A stretch of DNA of 64,000 bases from Lichenostomus cassidix (GCA_008360975.2 CM039183.1:84542350-84606349), one strand, 5' to 3'. Positions 38,227-49,542 are shown, counted from the stretch's first letter. Notes: generated by a model from the sequence alone, not told the origin. A program made the numbers and translations.

Positions 38227-38500
38227 ATGAGTGATACGACAAGGTGCAATGGCTTTAAACTGAGAGTAGGTTTAGATTAGCTATTCTGAAGAAATTCTTT
38301 ACTGTGAGGGTAGTAAGGCACTGGAACAGGTTGCCCAGAGAATTTGTCAATGCCCCATCACAGGAAGTGTTCAAGGCCAGGCTGGATGGGGCCCTAAGCA
38401 AGCTGTTCTAGTGGAAGGTGTCCCTGCCCACGGCAGGGGGGTTGGAACTACATTATCTTTCAGGTTCCTTCCAACCCAAAATAGTCCATGATTCTGTATA
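38227..38500 (+). mobile_element. CR1 LINE 3' fragment (plus strand)
   Basis: It starts with AGTGATACGACAAGG and GCAATGGCTTTAAACTGAGA, continues through AGAAATTCTTTACTGTGAGG, TAAGGCACTGGAACAGGTTG and CAAGGCCAGGCTGGATGGGG, and ends with TTCCTTCCAACCCAAA and a degenerate ATTCTG tail. The length is about 270 bp. It is the first of three same-strand CR1 insertions in 2.4 kb. Confidence 0.93.
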
Positions 38501-38533
38501 TTAAAGCAGTTGTCTTCAACATCTACAGTAACT

Positions 38534-38556
38534 AAAAAAAAAAAAAAAAAAAAAAT
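38534..38556 (+). repeat. A23 homopolymer
   Basis: Twenty-three uninterrupted A residues lie between two CR1 copies. CR1 does not end in poly(A), so this is either a simple repeat or the tail of something not recognised. Confidence 0.95.
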
Positions 38557-38614
38557 CAGTTACCTTCATTCCAGGAAAAAATTCCAATTTGGTATTCAAA
38601 ACTATTTGGTATTT

Positions 38615-39540
38615 GCAGTCACAGCTCAATGTCCAAATGGAGCTCAATATGAAGTGGTGTATTCCTGTGGTCTGCATAGGCACCAGGTATGGTATTGTCA
38701 TGAAGAACATAGGCTGTGGGATTTAGTGCACTCTCAGCAAGTTTGTGGCTAAATCAGGGGTGCAGTTGACTAACTTATGGGAATCCTGGGGGATCTTGAC
38801 AGGCTTGAGGAGTGGGTCTGTATGAACCTCATGGAGTTCAACAAGGCCACGTGCAAGGTCCTTAACCTGGGTTGAGGCAATACCCAATGTCAATACAGAC
38901 TGGGGGATGAGTGGACTGAGACTGAGAGCAGCCCTGCACAGGAGGACTCGGCGATACTGTTGGATGAAAAATTATATGTGAAGCAGCAGTGGGGACCTGC
39001 AACCTAGGAAACCAATTATATCCTAGGGTGCACAAACTCATGCGTGGCCAGCAGGTTGAGGGAGGCAATTCCCCCTTCTACTCTGCTCTCCTAAGACCCC
39101 AACTAGAATACTGTGTCCAGCTGTGGAGCCCCCAGTACACAAAAGACATGGAGCTGTTAAAGCATGTTTAGAGGAAGGCTACAAAGATCATTGGAGGGCT
39201 GGGACACCTCTCCTGTGTGAGAGGCTGTGAGAGGTGAGGTTGTACAGCCTGAATAAGAGAAGGCACTGGGGAGACCTTATTGTGGCCTTTCAATACTTAG
39301 AGGCAGGACCTCATAAGAAAAACTGAGGGACTTTTCACCAGGGCCTGTAGTGACAGGACAAGAGGCAAACATTTTCAGTTGAAAGAGTGTAGAATCAGAT
39401 TGGACATAAGGAAGGCTTTTTTTATTACGAGGGTGGTGAGACACTGGAACAGGTTTCCCAGAAAGGCTGTGAATGCCACATCCCTGGAATTGTTCAAGGC
39501 CAGGCTGGTCAGGGCTTTGAGCAACCTGGTCTGTTTGAAG
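38615..39540 (+). pseudogene. CR1 ORF2 remnant (reverse transcriptase C-terminus and tail)
   Basis: ORF2 of CR1 encodes an endonuclease plus reverse transcriptase that copies the element's RNA into the chromosome. Only the end of the RT domain and the C-terminal tail survive here. The longest open stretch (38989-39171) carries the recognisable words [20 protein letters not shown] and KDMELLKHV, typical of CR1 proteins. A later stretch (39379-39560) carries IRLDIRKAFF, VVRHWNRFPRKAV and SLELFKARL. The RT catalytic motif, which should read FADD after the word SKF, is lost near 38744-38760 by a short deletion. An in-frame stop follows VLNLG near 38874. It is a non-functional remnant of a non-viral retrotransposon. 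Confidence 0.88.
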
Positions 39541-39613
39541 GTGTCTCTGCCCATGGGATGGAATTACGTGGTCATTAATGCTTCCTTCCAACCAAAACCA
39601 TTCTATGATTCTA
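38615..39613 (+). mobile_element. CR1 LINE, longest copy in the window (plus strand)
   Basis: About 1 kb of CR1 begins in the reverse-transcriptase part of ORF2 (CACAGCTCAATGTCCAAATG). It passes through GTTCAACAAGGCCA, CAATACAGACTGGGGGATGA, GAGCAGCCCTGCACAGGAGG, GTCCAGCTGTGGAG, GGGGAGACCTTATTGTGGCC and GGTGGTGAGACACTGGAACA, and ends near TTCTATGATTCTA. The copy is 5'-truncated as usual. Its sequence is diverged, with several stop codons and indels, so it is dead. It lies between a short CR1 fragment upstream and a much older L3-like CR1 downstream. Confidence 0.94.
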
Positions 39614-39930
39614 CAAATTAGCATAAGAAAGGAAAGGGTCCAGATAAAACTAATATGATAAAACAGATGCCAAACATAATGGAAAAGGTACTTGGAAGTA
39701 GGAGTATTACTTATAGTATTGCTTCCAGAATAGAAGACTTTATTAAGCAAAATGCTGCAGTGCTCTGTGTGGGCTCTAGTTCCATTAATATTTTTAATAA
39801 GATGGCTAACACTAAATATTACATGCAATAATTCTTAGATGGTAGGAAACAATGAGAATTCCCAAATTTCTTGGGACAAATTGGAGCAAGCACAGTGTTC
39901 TTTATTTAAGTAACACCTACACAGAGATTG
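39614..39930. other. Short spacer between CR1 copies
   Basis: About 315 bp of unique sequence between a moderately diverged CR1 and a very old one. No gene signal is visible. Confidence 0.55.
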
Positions 39931-40672
39931 GAGGTACGACTTACTAGGCAGCAGTTCTTAGGAGGAAATCTGGAGCTCTTTGGAATGTTAACCAAACCAG
40001 ACTCAGCAATATGCAGTAGTTCTCAGCTTAATGTAATACTTGTCATCTGTATCATCTGAGAGACATGAGGAGTAATCTGTTTGAACTAGCAGGTGGTTTA
40101 AGCTCTGCATCTTGCTTTAAGAACTGCTCTTGCAGAAGGTGGTTTATTTGGAGGCAATCCAGAAAAGAAAAACAGGAATTATAAAGCTATAGCAAGTGAT
40201 CTACATGGAAATGCTGAAGAGATTGGAGATAATTAACCTAGAAAATGGAAGAGTTATGGATGGAAGGATTTATTTTAACACATTTTTGCAAGGTTCTGTC
40301 TAGGGTGTTTGCAGTCTTCAGTTATATAAGAGGTACCTACCAGAAAGCAAGAAGTTTTTTTTTTCTTTATATTCACAATGATTAATAAAAGAATTGGTTA
40401 ATAAGAAAAATCTTATTAGATCTTATTAGATCTTATTAGATCTTATTAAAATCTTGGTTAGAAATCAAAACCAAGTCAAAACTTTTATTAAGGACAGCTA
40501 GTAAAACAAGTTGTCTGTGGTAGCTGACCAATTTGAGTTCCTAGCAATGTCTATAAAAGGGTTAGATGGACATTTCTCAGTAACGTTTTAGATCAAGTTC
40601 AGAATTTCTTTTGGGGGAAAGGGGAAAGATACAGTGATTTCCCAAGATCCTCCCAACCTCTTTTGCAGAATT
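39931..40672 (+). mobile_element. Ancient CR1/L3-like LINE copy (plus strand)
   Basis: The order of weakly conserved CR1 words can be followed for about 740 bp. TTACTAGGCAGCAGTTCTTA and GACTCAGCAATATGCAGTAG come first, then TGTATCATCTGAGAGACATG and AGTAATCTGTTTG. GGAGGCAATCCAGAAAAG corresponds to the usual GGTCCAGAGGAG word. ATTAACCTAGAAAATGGAAG corresponds to TTCAGCCTGGAGAAGAGAAG. AACAAGTTGTCTGTGGTAGC, TTAGATGGACATTTCTCAG and AAGATCCTCCCAACCTC follow. Divergence is high and there are many indels, so this is an old L3-like CR1 lineage copy rather than one of the recent avian subfamilies. A 10-bp tandem repeat has expanded inside it. It has no coding capacity. Confidence 0.65.
40410..40449 (+). 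repeat. Tandem repeat, 10-bp unit, about 4 copies
   Basis: The unit TCTTATTAGA is repeated three times perfectly (40411-40440), with a partial fourth copy. The first unit also pairs with TAATAAGA at 40399-40406 to form an 8-bp stem with an AAAA loop. This may have seeded slippage. Confidence 0.93.
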
Positions 40673-41062
40673 CAGTTTAAACCAACTCACTAAGGTAGTG
40701 ACAGCACTTCAGATTATACAATACAAAGTACTAAATTTAGACGTAGAAGATATACTACCTTTTCTAAAAACATAAACAACTGCAGGCATGCTTCTCCTAG
40801 TACATAGTCCCTTCAAAGTTAGCTTAAATATAAAGTGTATTGCTCGATAGTGCAGTGAGACCTCAACAAATATAACAACAGTTGGCACATCAGAACTGCA
40901 AACATGACAATTTAAAGGAAAAAAGTACAGTTTGCTCTGATATGACATAAACATCTCTTTCCCCCAACCCCTATGAAATAGAAGTATTAAGCAGGATAGA
41001 TGGAAAAAATATTTCACCTCATAGCATGCCTGGATATGCTGTTTGGAAATCAACCACCAAAT

Positions 41063-41094
41063 AAAAAAAAAAAAAACCCAAAACAAAAAAACCC
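41063..41094 (+). repeat. A-rich tract containing only A and C
   Basis: A14 at 41063-41076 is followed by CCC, AAAA, C, A7 and CCC. Low complexity, of the same class as the tracts at 23059 and 48396. Confidence 0.85.
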
Positions 41095-41164
41095 AGGAAT
41101 TCAGAGCATAAGCATTGTAATACACCTAGTATTTTCTACCCTTACTCTGTGGTCTATATACAGC

Positions 41165-41200
41165 ATCTAAGAGATCCTGGACAATCAAGATCTCTTAGAT
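41165..41200. repeat. Perfect 12-bp inverted repeat, 12-nt spacer
   Basis: ATCTAAGAGATC at 41165-41176 is exactly reverse-complemented by GATCTCTTAGAT at 41189-41200. No target duplication or transposon end is apparent, so it is not obviously a MITE. Confidence 0.92.
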
Positions 41201-43515
41201 TGAACTTAGATTGGTTGTGTCAGTTGGAACTGATTAGTTCAAACAACTCTTGGAGAAATGTCACTCAATATAATGAAATAATGTTCTGAATTCAGAGCAT
41301 AGTGTAGAAAAGGAACCAACCCAAAAGTAAAACTTTTTTGTATTTTTTTTTTCCATCTTGTACATGAGGCCAGGATGACTTGAACATCCACAGATTTTCC
41401 TTAAAAGATAATACAGAATTTTCTATCCTTGACTGCAGTACTCTTGGGCAATATGGGTTAATATTTTTCACCGTAAGTTTCAGAATTATTGGACAAGAGA
41501 TTTATTGTCTTTGCCCTTGATGTAAACTTTGTTTATAAAAGAAAACAGTTTTAACAGCAAAAATTGAAATGAACTTATAAGAAATCTGGAGTATTTGGGG
41601 GATAGAAAAGCATTACACTGTATAGAATAATTAGGGGAGTTTCATAGGAGCAAGAGTAGAGACAGCAGTGTTGCTTTTACTGACACTCTAAGTTCAAAGA
41701 TTTGAGATACTGAAGAAAGTAAGGCACAGTGCAATTTACTTCTACCAGAGTCAAGGGTAAGCTGAAGACTTTCTTCTACTATTGCTTATTTAAAAGTCAG
41801 AGTCAGATAGATGGAATGACAGCTGTGAATATTCATGTCTCGGGATTTTCAAAGACAAGTTGCACAAACACAAAAATGAAGATTTGGATTGTGAAATGAA
41901 AATACACTTCTCTTCCACACATATAGTGTGAATCACACATTCTCGCATTTGGGTTTTAAAGGATTTGATTGAATGAGTTGATTTCATTTTTTAACAGCTT
42001 TTAAATTCTTTCAAGTAAGGAACAGAAGAAATGGCATGTTAGTTATGTAACAAATCATTGATGGGCAAATGGATCAAATCAAAGATTAAAATATAATAAA
42101 AATACTAATACAATATTTAGAAAATAATACATGTAATAGAATACTGACTGGGTCAAAAGCTTGCCTTGAGAAGGGAGGGTGGAAATTATCTGTATATATA
42201 ACTTGCTTATTAAAAAGCATCCCCTGAGTTGTGCTAATAAATATTATCTGTAAGAAGTTAAATTATTAGCACATTAGTGCACCAAATACCACTATCATTG
42301 TCTTCACAGGGAAGAAAAAGAGTAACAACAAGCTTACATCAGGATCGGGATTCATTTTAAAAAGGGTTATATAATACTTCCGGAGGTTGCAAAACCTTTC
42401 AGAAAAAAAATATATTTGTAAGTTGCTGAGAATTTTACCATAAATTGTTTATGAATCAATCAAATGATGGCATAAGATACTTGTTTAGCAATAGATTTGA
42501 TAAAAACTACAGCCATAAATAAAATGTGCTACCAGACTTAGTATTATGCAAGCTTACAGCTTTTGTGGTATCTGATGATTAATTTTATTTACTGTGTTTT
42601 TAATATATGGTCTTCAATAAAAAGGCTAAGAAGCCCATCTATAATCTCTTATATCAAACATAATATCAGATTTCAGCTCTGCTTCACAGCCTGTTTCTCA
42701 TGAACGGAGTATCATGAAGAGTAGCACAGATTGAAATCTGACCTTTTACAGGAAGTTTACATACTAGACTCTGAAATTACCGTTAAAAATTAATAAATCT
42801 ACTGATGTTTTCAGATGAAATGGAGCTATATATATATAGAATATTTGACCTTAAGCCTTGAGCATGTTAAGGTATGAAAGTCTGTTACTCTGTTGGTTTT
42901 ATGAATCTGATGGAATCGAAAGTGAAAGGCAGGATTTTACTGCAGATAAATCATTGAAGAAATGTAACTGATATTTTTTCCTCAAGAGCCCAAGGAAGGA
43001 TTTTATTTGAAAATAAATCGACAATGCATGAGTGGAATTCTACTTATGAGCAATCACCAAGATAAACAGAAAGAAAAGTAAACTCTTATTTAATGATATC
43101 TAAGTCTGGAAAGAACAACTTTATTCTTTCTTCTCAAATATAATGCTGGAAGTTTTTTCTTTCTATATGTATATACACACCTATATTCTGCACTAAAACC
43201 CATGGAATTTTTTTTTCATTTTTTCCTTGTTATCAAAGAATAAACAAAGAGCAACCAGTGCAATGTAACTTGTCTTACGCAAACCCAGAATATATACAAA
43301 ATGCTGTTTAAATGTTTCTCTGCTAGTCTAATGAGTTATAGATGTAAATGAGGTATGCTCAATATAAAGTATACTTTGGAAAGGGTTTTTCAATGACATC
43401 TGCTAAAAAGATGAGATCTGCAATTTATCTGTAGCAAATACTTCAAAAAGATCTCTTTTCTCTTAAATTAAGAAATTTCTATATGGTTTTTCTGTAGGGA
43501 ACACAGTATGCTGGT

Positions 43516-43541
43516 AAAAAAGAAAAGGGGGGGGAAAGAAA
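43516..43541 (+). repeat. Purine-only tract with G8
   Basis: Twenty-six consecutive purines contain an A/G-mixed flank, a run of eight G, and another A/G-mixed flank. The flanks are roughly mirror-symmetric around the G run. Such tracts can adopt triplex (H-DNA) structure. Confidence 0.8.
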
Positions 43542-45108
43542 TTATCTTGACATTTTGCAAACTCTAACACATTCCCTCAGGCACAAAGTTTATTTTTATG
43601 TCTTCCCAGCAAACTACCATGCAAAAGACCCCAATTTTGTTTTGTTGTTTCTGGTTTTTTGTTTTGGTTTTTTTAAAGAAAACCAGTAGTGTTTATTTCT
43701 TGTGTGTAAGAACTGAAAAATATGCAGGTCTTTTGAATGACTGCAAGAATAACAGAAAGCAGCTCTCTGTGCTCTTAAAAAATCAGTGTTTCCAGGACTC
43801 ATACTTCATTTTTTATATCCTTTTCATTTCAGAGACCATTGTGTCCTTATAAATGGCATTTCATATTCTCTTGTGGGAAAAAATAAGTATACTTTTAAAA
43901 GCCAGATTTTTGTGAACAAATACATGACCATAATCTATTGTAATGTGTTTTCTAATAATGATTTCTTCTGTCTTCAAATACAGCCTGACGATGCATCTGT
44001 TCCCAGGGGCCTAGGAAATACCATGTTGGATATATGTGGATATACCCTGAAAAGGGTGTACCTCATTTAGTATTCCCTTACTAGAAGTGCCTTGACTAGG
44101 AATTAAACGTGTTACAGATTTGAACTTTCTATATACTACAAAAGCAAGCCTTCTAGAATTCAATACATCTCAACTGACATATGTCAGAATCCTAAGTTTT
44201 CTTTAGCATTGAGTTTTGGAACGTGTAAGAATATACCTGCTAAAGACACTTTAAATCTAAGACAAGTCTTATGATGGTTGGAATTCCAAACCAGACAACT
44301 CTTTCCCAAACATCTACAAAGTAATTATTCTGTGCCGTAAGAAATGAATTAAACTTCTCTCTTGTATAACTGGGGATGTTCTCTTTTATTCCTATATCTG
44401 TCTAATCCTTTTTGCCAATATCTCGGTCTCAGTGAATTAATTCTTTGCTTTAGTGTGACATGCTTGGTGTATTTAGCCCTGAGACAATCTAGGGGTGACA
44501 TAGGAAATCATTGCAGGCTTTCCCCAGAGTATATTCTTCACTAGTCTTCAAGGAATCAATCCTGAAATGAGAAATTGAGAAGACAAACAAGAAAAAGTGC
44601 TGGAGGCTGACTGAAAGACTGCCTTTACCTTAATAGCTGAGAAAAAAGTCCTGCAAAAATATCCTGGGTTTCTGAATATCATGTGACCCCTTAAGATTCC
44701 CTCCAGAGTGAAATAAGCTGCTTTTTAAATGAGAAAACAGTGATCCCTGGAAAGGCTAAGTTTGTTTTGCAGGCCCAGAATGTTTTCTGGAGCTATTTAG
44801 GATAGAATTCACCTTACAAAAGAGACTCTATAAAAACATTTATGCACAAGCTAGGTTCCATTTCAGTCTTGTTATAAGCTCTGAAATATATAGCTCTTGA
44901 GCTGTTTTTCTATTTGGAAAAAAATGACAGATTAATACTCATATAACTCAATGAACAGAAAGGCTCACCCTGGTGCAATGGTGATGGTTGGTCTAATTTG
45001 CCATCCCATGAGTAATTTAGCCTTCCCATCCCCACTGAAGTTTGTCATTCATACCCACTGCTCTTTCTATCACTCATGGATCATGCTTATCTGTCATTAA
45101 GATGTCAT

Positions 45109-45688
45109 TATCTGCATCCTGGGCTGCATCAAAAGAGGAGTGACCAGCAGGTGATTCAGCAAGTGAATCTGCCCCTCTACTCCACTTTAATAAGTCCTCA
45201 CCTTCAGTTCTGTGTCTAACTCTGGGGTCCTCAGCACAGGAAGAACATGGAGCAAGTCCAGAGGAGGACTACAATGATGATCAAAAGAATGCAGTACAAA
45301 AACAGGCTGAGAAAGCTGAAGCTGTTCAGCCTTGATAAGAGAAGGCTTCACAGAGATTTAACTGTTGCCTTCCAGCACATAAAGGGGAGAACAACTTTTT
45401 ACACCAGCAGATAGTAACAGGACAAGTGGAAATGGTTTTAAACTACAAGGTGAGAGATTTAGATTATATGTTAGGAAGAAATCCTTTCCTCAGAGAGTAC
45501 TTATAAGCACTGGAACAGGTTGCCTAGAGAATATGTGGATGCCCATCCTGGGAACTGTTCAGGGCCAGATTGGATGGGGACCTAAACAAGCTGGTCTAGT
45601 GTAAGGTGTCCCTGCCTATGGTGGGAGGGTTGCAATTAGATGATCTTTGAAGTCTCTTTCAACCCAAAACATTCTATGATTCTATGAT
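45109..45688 (+). mobile_element. CR1 LINE, 5'-truncated (plus strand)
   Basis: The copy starts at GCATCCTGGGCTGCATCAAA and continues through GACCAGCAGGTGATTC, TCTGCCCCTCTACTCCACTT and CTGGGGTCCTCAGCACAGGA. Further words are GAGAAAGCTGAAGCTGTTCA, TAGATTATATGTTAGGAAGA and AAGCACTGGAACAGGTTGCC. It ends with TCAACCCAAAACATTCTATG and a second ATTCTATGATG. The 580 bp copy has an intact 3' tail and scattered indels; no reading frame survives. Confidence 0.94.
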
Positions 45689-45894
45689 GAAAAATACCAA
45701 ATAAATTTAGGAATTAAATTAATCTACTTTGCCTACAATATTTTCCTTACTTCATGTTCAGAGCACAGAAATTTCTTTTATTGAGGTATTTATTTATGAG
45801 ATCCTACAAATTTTTATTGTCTGATCATAGGGTTTTGAATGGAATGTATAATATAGATAAAATATATAATAGCCTCTCAGACATATAATCAGAT

Positions 45895-45960
45895 TTATAT
45901 AAATATATGTATATATATATATACATGTTTGTATACAACGTATATATATGTATACATAAT
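45895..45960. repeat. Alternating AT-rich tract with TATACA/TGTATA words
   Basis: About 65 bases are almost wholly alternating purine-pyrimidine A/T with occasional G and C (GTATATATATATATAC is palindromic). It is a degenerate (TA)n microsatellite. The Tyr/Ile-rich minus-strand frame across it is an artefact. Confidence 0.88.
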
Positions 45961-48395
45961 CGGATAAATTGATAAGCTTATTTATTGAGTAAAAAGGTGT
46001 AACAATAGCATCTAGGATTTGGAAAATAGAGAAGTGTTGCATGAAACTTTACTGTATACTATATTATTCTATACATCTATAAAAATTAAAGACTTGTAAA
46101 TGTATATAATGTATACCCAGTTAACAAACAACAATTCAGCTAGAAATTCAGCTAGACCTTTTCAGTTTTTGCTTACATAGGGACCTTTTGTTTTGAGTTC
46201 CGAATTACTCTTGACATCGCGTCCTCTCTGTAATTGCCTCCAAGTATCATTCACTATTAGTGCTTTCAGGATTTTCCCTTCCCATTTTATTTCAATGTAT
46301 CTCCAAGACACAGTGCTCCAGTACTTTACAGTACTCTGTATTGTATTATCATATGCCCTCCCCATGTTTCTGATATAAAGCCTTCTTTCTTTTCTCATAG
46401 TCCCTACTAGTATTTGCATTTGCTCCTAATACATTGCTAAACTCTAAGTTTCATCAAGTACATTATTTTCTTTGTTAAATCACTACTGAAGATATAAATT
46501 CAAATATGAATTTATGCAGATATCAGTACCCCATTGATATTAATTTATAGTTTTCATATAGCCCCCAGTTCACTTTTAAATGCATTAAAATCTAAACCAG
46601 TATGAATTAAGTTTTATATAAATATGAGTAATATCTGTAACTACTCATTTAAAACTTTAATTTACCCATTTTACAACTCCCCCCCCAAAAAACGGTGTAA
46701 TATTTATAATATTAGAATAAAGTTAATACAGAAAGGCATTATAATTAATAACATTTTGTTGCTTTCACACAGAGATATCCTTTCAGGTTGTTTTAATAAT
46801 TTTACTAGTCTAGAAATTGGATTCTTAGAACACTGAAGTAAACTACTTTCTTATTAAATATTAAAAGATTATTATACAATCCTTTATTTACTTCAATAGT
46901 CTGTAATACACATTCCCTGAACCACTGTTTTCCTACATATTCAGATTTCTCACATATGACCCTATTTCTTGTTTGTCAATTTCTTCTTACTTTTTAATTG
47001 TTCTAGAATCACTCTTAATTTGTCATTCCTAAAAAGAAGCTTTTAAACTCAGATATTTTAAATAAGATTATTATCATCCCTTTCAGTCTTTTCGGTATTT
47101 GTTTTTTCCCTATGATGTTGTTAGAAAATCCTTATTATCTTAACCCCTTTGGCTAGCATTAATCCATTTCTCTTTTTATACTGCCTTATCTTTGCCCTAC
47201 AAGCTTTAACTTTGAATATTCTTGTCTGGCTGCCTCTTCTCTTTCCCCTTTCCAGAGCATTATTCAATAGTGATTCCTTATCTTGTCTTTCAGCGCCAGA
47301 AGCTACCAACAGCACAGTACAGCTGTGACACATCACAAGCAAAAGGGAAAGCACACACATGTCTCACTTTGTGTGAATGATGTAAAATACTGTAAGAAAC
47401 TATTCATACTTTTTTAATGTAACCTCTTGGCAACACCAAACCCGACTTGCCAAATACCAAACTGTTTAAAAAATCTATACGTGAAGGATGACACAGCCAC
47501 AATTATTTCTGAAAAGCTTTCTCTATATTGTTTTTATTAACTATTCTTCAGATTAACAATTTTGGCCATTCTGCACACTGTCATTGTGGCTTAGGTCATT
47601 TTTCTAATAATTAGAATACTACAACCTGAAGCATGATAAAGAATAACTAAAAAAACTCATGGTCCATTTCAGTGACTGACAGGAGTAACAAAATTCATTG
47701 ACAACTAGACTCAGTTATGGGCCTGGTTATTTGCTGAATCCTGACAGATGTACAAATGATTAGGGATCAAAACAACCTCACTATGAACCAAAGAGAAGAC
47801 TGAAATAAAATATACAATTCCATTAGTTTCACCCTGAGCAAGGGATTTGACGACATGACCATCAGAACCCTTCAAACTGAAATTTACCTCTGAGTCTGTT
47901 TCACATAATTTCAAAATCATTATTTAATCTATTCACAAAATAGGTCTAAAAGTAAAATGTTAGCCTTACGGTACCAACCTTAAGATGTCTTCAGTTTATT
48001 ATCACATCTGGTTATATGAACACAGTGAACTACTGTCAAATATGAAAGAACCCCAAAATCTTAATATGCATTCATATATTAAAATATCTGAGCCATAAGT
48101 TGGAAAACTTGAACTCTTATCTTCTTTGAGGGCTCAATATCTGAATCCTGTGCACCTCATCACAACAGGGGAATGCTAAAATATAACCAATTAGTGAATA
48201 TGGACTCTTAAGAGATCTTCCAGGGATTGCCATGAGTTCTAGATGTTCACTTGCAATTAAAAAAAAAAGTAGTCCAGCTAACTGTTCTCACCCAGCTGTT
48301 GCTGTAAATTATTCAAGCTTCCAGCCTTACTTATCAATGTTTTCCAGAGGTTACCCAATTCTAACTTTACTTTATACCCATTCATAGCAGAATCT

Positions 48396-48506
48396 AAAAC
48401 AAACAAACAACCCCCCCCAAAAAAAACAACAAAAAAAACCACCAAAACCAACCAAACAACAAAACAAAAACAAACAAACAAAAAAACCCACCAAAAACCA
48501 CCAAAA
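48396..48506 (+). repeat. 111-nt tract containing only A and C
   Basis: From 48396 to 48506 the plus strand has no G and no T. It consists of CAAA, CAAAA, CCAAA and CCACC units with a C8 run at 48411-48418. The minus strand is purely G/T. A minus-strand frame across it encodes only F/V/W/G-rich low-complexity sequence and is not a gene. It is the longest strand-asymmetric tract in the window. Confidence 0.92.
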
Positions 48507-49520
48507 TTAAAGCTCCTATGTTTACAAACTTTTTTTTTTTTCCGTAAATGAAGAAATAGAACTGCTGCAAAGTACACCAGAATTTTGTTAATTTATTTGA
48601 TTAGTGCTGAAGTGGTTGAGGTTAACCTCATATACCATTATTCTCTTGTTCTCATAAAATTCTCAGACTTACTGGTGGAGGCATAAATTAACTTTTCATA
48701 GCTGTATATGAACAATTTATGCAAAAATATAGGAAACACTCTAATGCACATATAAAGGAATAAGAAAGGCAACAAGTTCAGGAAAAAGTAAATTTAGCTT
48801 AATGGCATTAGGAAATCTGTTTAAACATTTTAACTGAATATTATTTAACTGCATAACTCAGTGAGATGGCATTGATTTTTTTCCAGGTTACCATGGATTT
48901 GTACATTAATGGAACAGATCATTATTAGAAATGTACTACTGAGTTCTGTGGCTGTGCTTATCATGTGACTAATGAGGGATGTACACAAAAATTAAATTTC
49001 TTGGAAAACAGAAATGTACACTCAAAGGTTGTAGGGGACACCTGTGTGGACAAAGACATTCATGTATGTTGGCCAGAGTCCAAAATTCATGCTTTTAAAT
49101 GTTCACCTGAGAGAACTAAGGCAACTTTATCTGTGGCAATGAGTCAGAGACAGGGGACTAAAAAAATGAAAGGGTAATTTAGAGCATTTTCTTGAATAAA
49201 ACCACACAGCTATTCAATAATAAAAATGAAGATTTAGTGAATATGGACAGCTTTGAGCACAAGAGTGCTCCCAGCACCATTGCCAGTCAAAAGCACATAG
49301 ATCTAACACTGCCCTGAAAAGGTCATCAGTCCATCTGTTTCTTTGGCAGAGGTGACAACCAGCCCACATGGATTACTCTCTCCTAACAGTATTTAACATT
49401 CCATAATCCTCAAACTAAACAGAGACAATCCCATAAAAATCCAGGGGACAGTATAAAGAATTTCTATGGTATTGCCCACAGTGGGCTTGAAGGAACACAG
49501 CAATTATTCTGTGATAAAAA

Positions 49521-49542
49521 AAACCATTGATTTCAATGGTTT
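49521..49542. repeat. Near-perfect palindrome, 10-bp arms, 2-nt centre
   Basis: AAACCATTGA (49521-49530) and TCAATGGTTT (49533-49542) are exact reverse complements around TT. As a hairpin it would have nine paired bases and a four-base loop. Confidence 0.92.

Larger units (their letters stand above)
40673..45108. other. Gene-free AT-rich DNA with a 12-bp inverted repeat
   Basis: No gene or interspersed repeat is recognised. An A/C-only tract lies at 41063-41094, a perfect inverted repeat at 41165-41200, and a purine-only tract of 26 nt with G8 at 43516-43541. A polypyrimidine tract plus CAG near 43962-43983 precedes a short open stretch but is not convincing as an exon. Confidence 0.65.

Noticed and set aside
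39277..39828. 183-codon minus-strand open frame
   Set aside because: It is the longest frame in the window, but it runs antisense through a plus-strand CR1 and its flank. It is a shadow of the repeat.
45794..46042. Minus-strand frame with repeated Tyr-Ile
   Set aside because: It is translated from the TA-rich microsatellite.
48278..48577. Minus-strand frame rich in F, V, W and G
   Set aside because: It is produced by the G/T-only low-complexity tract and resembles a membrane protein only by composition.
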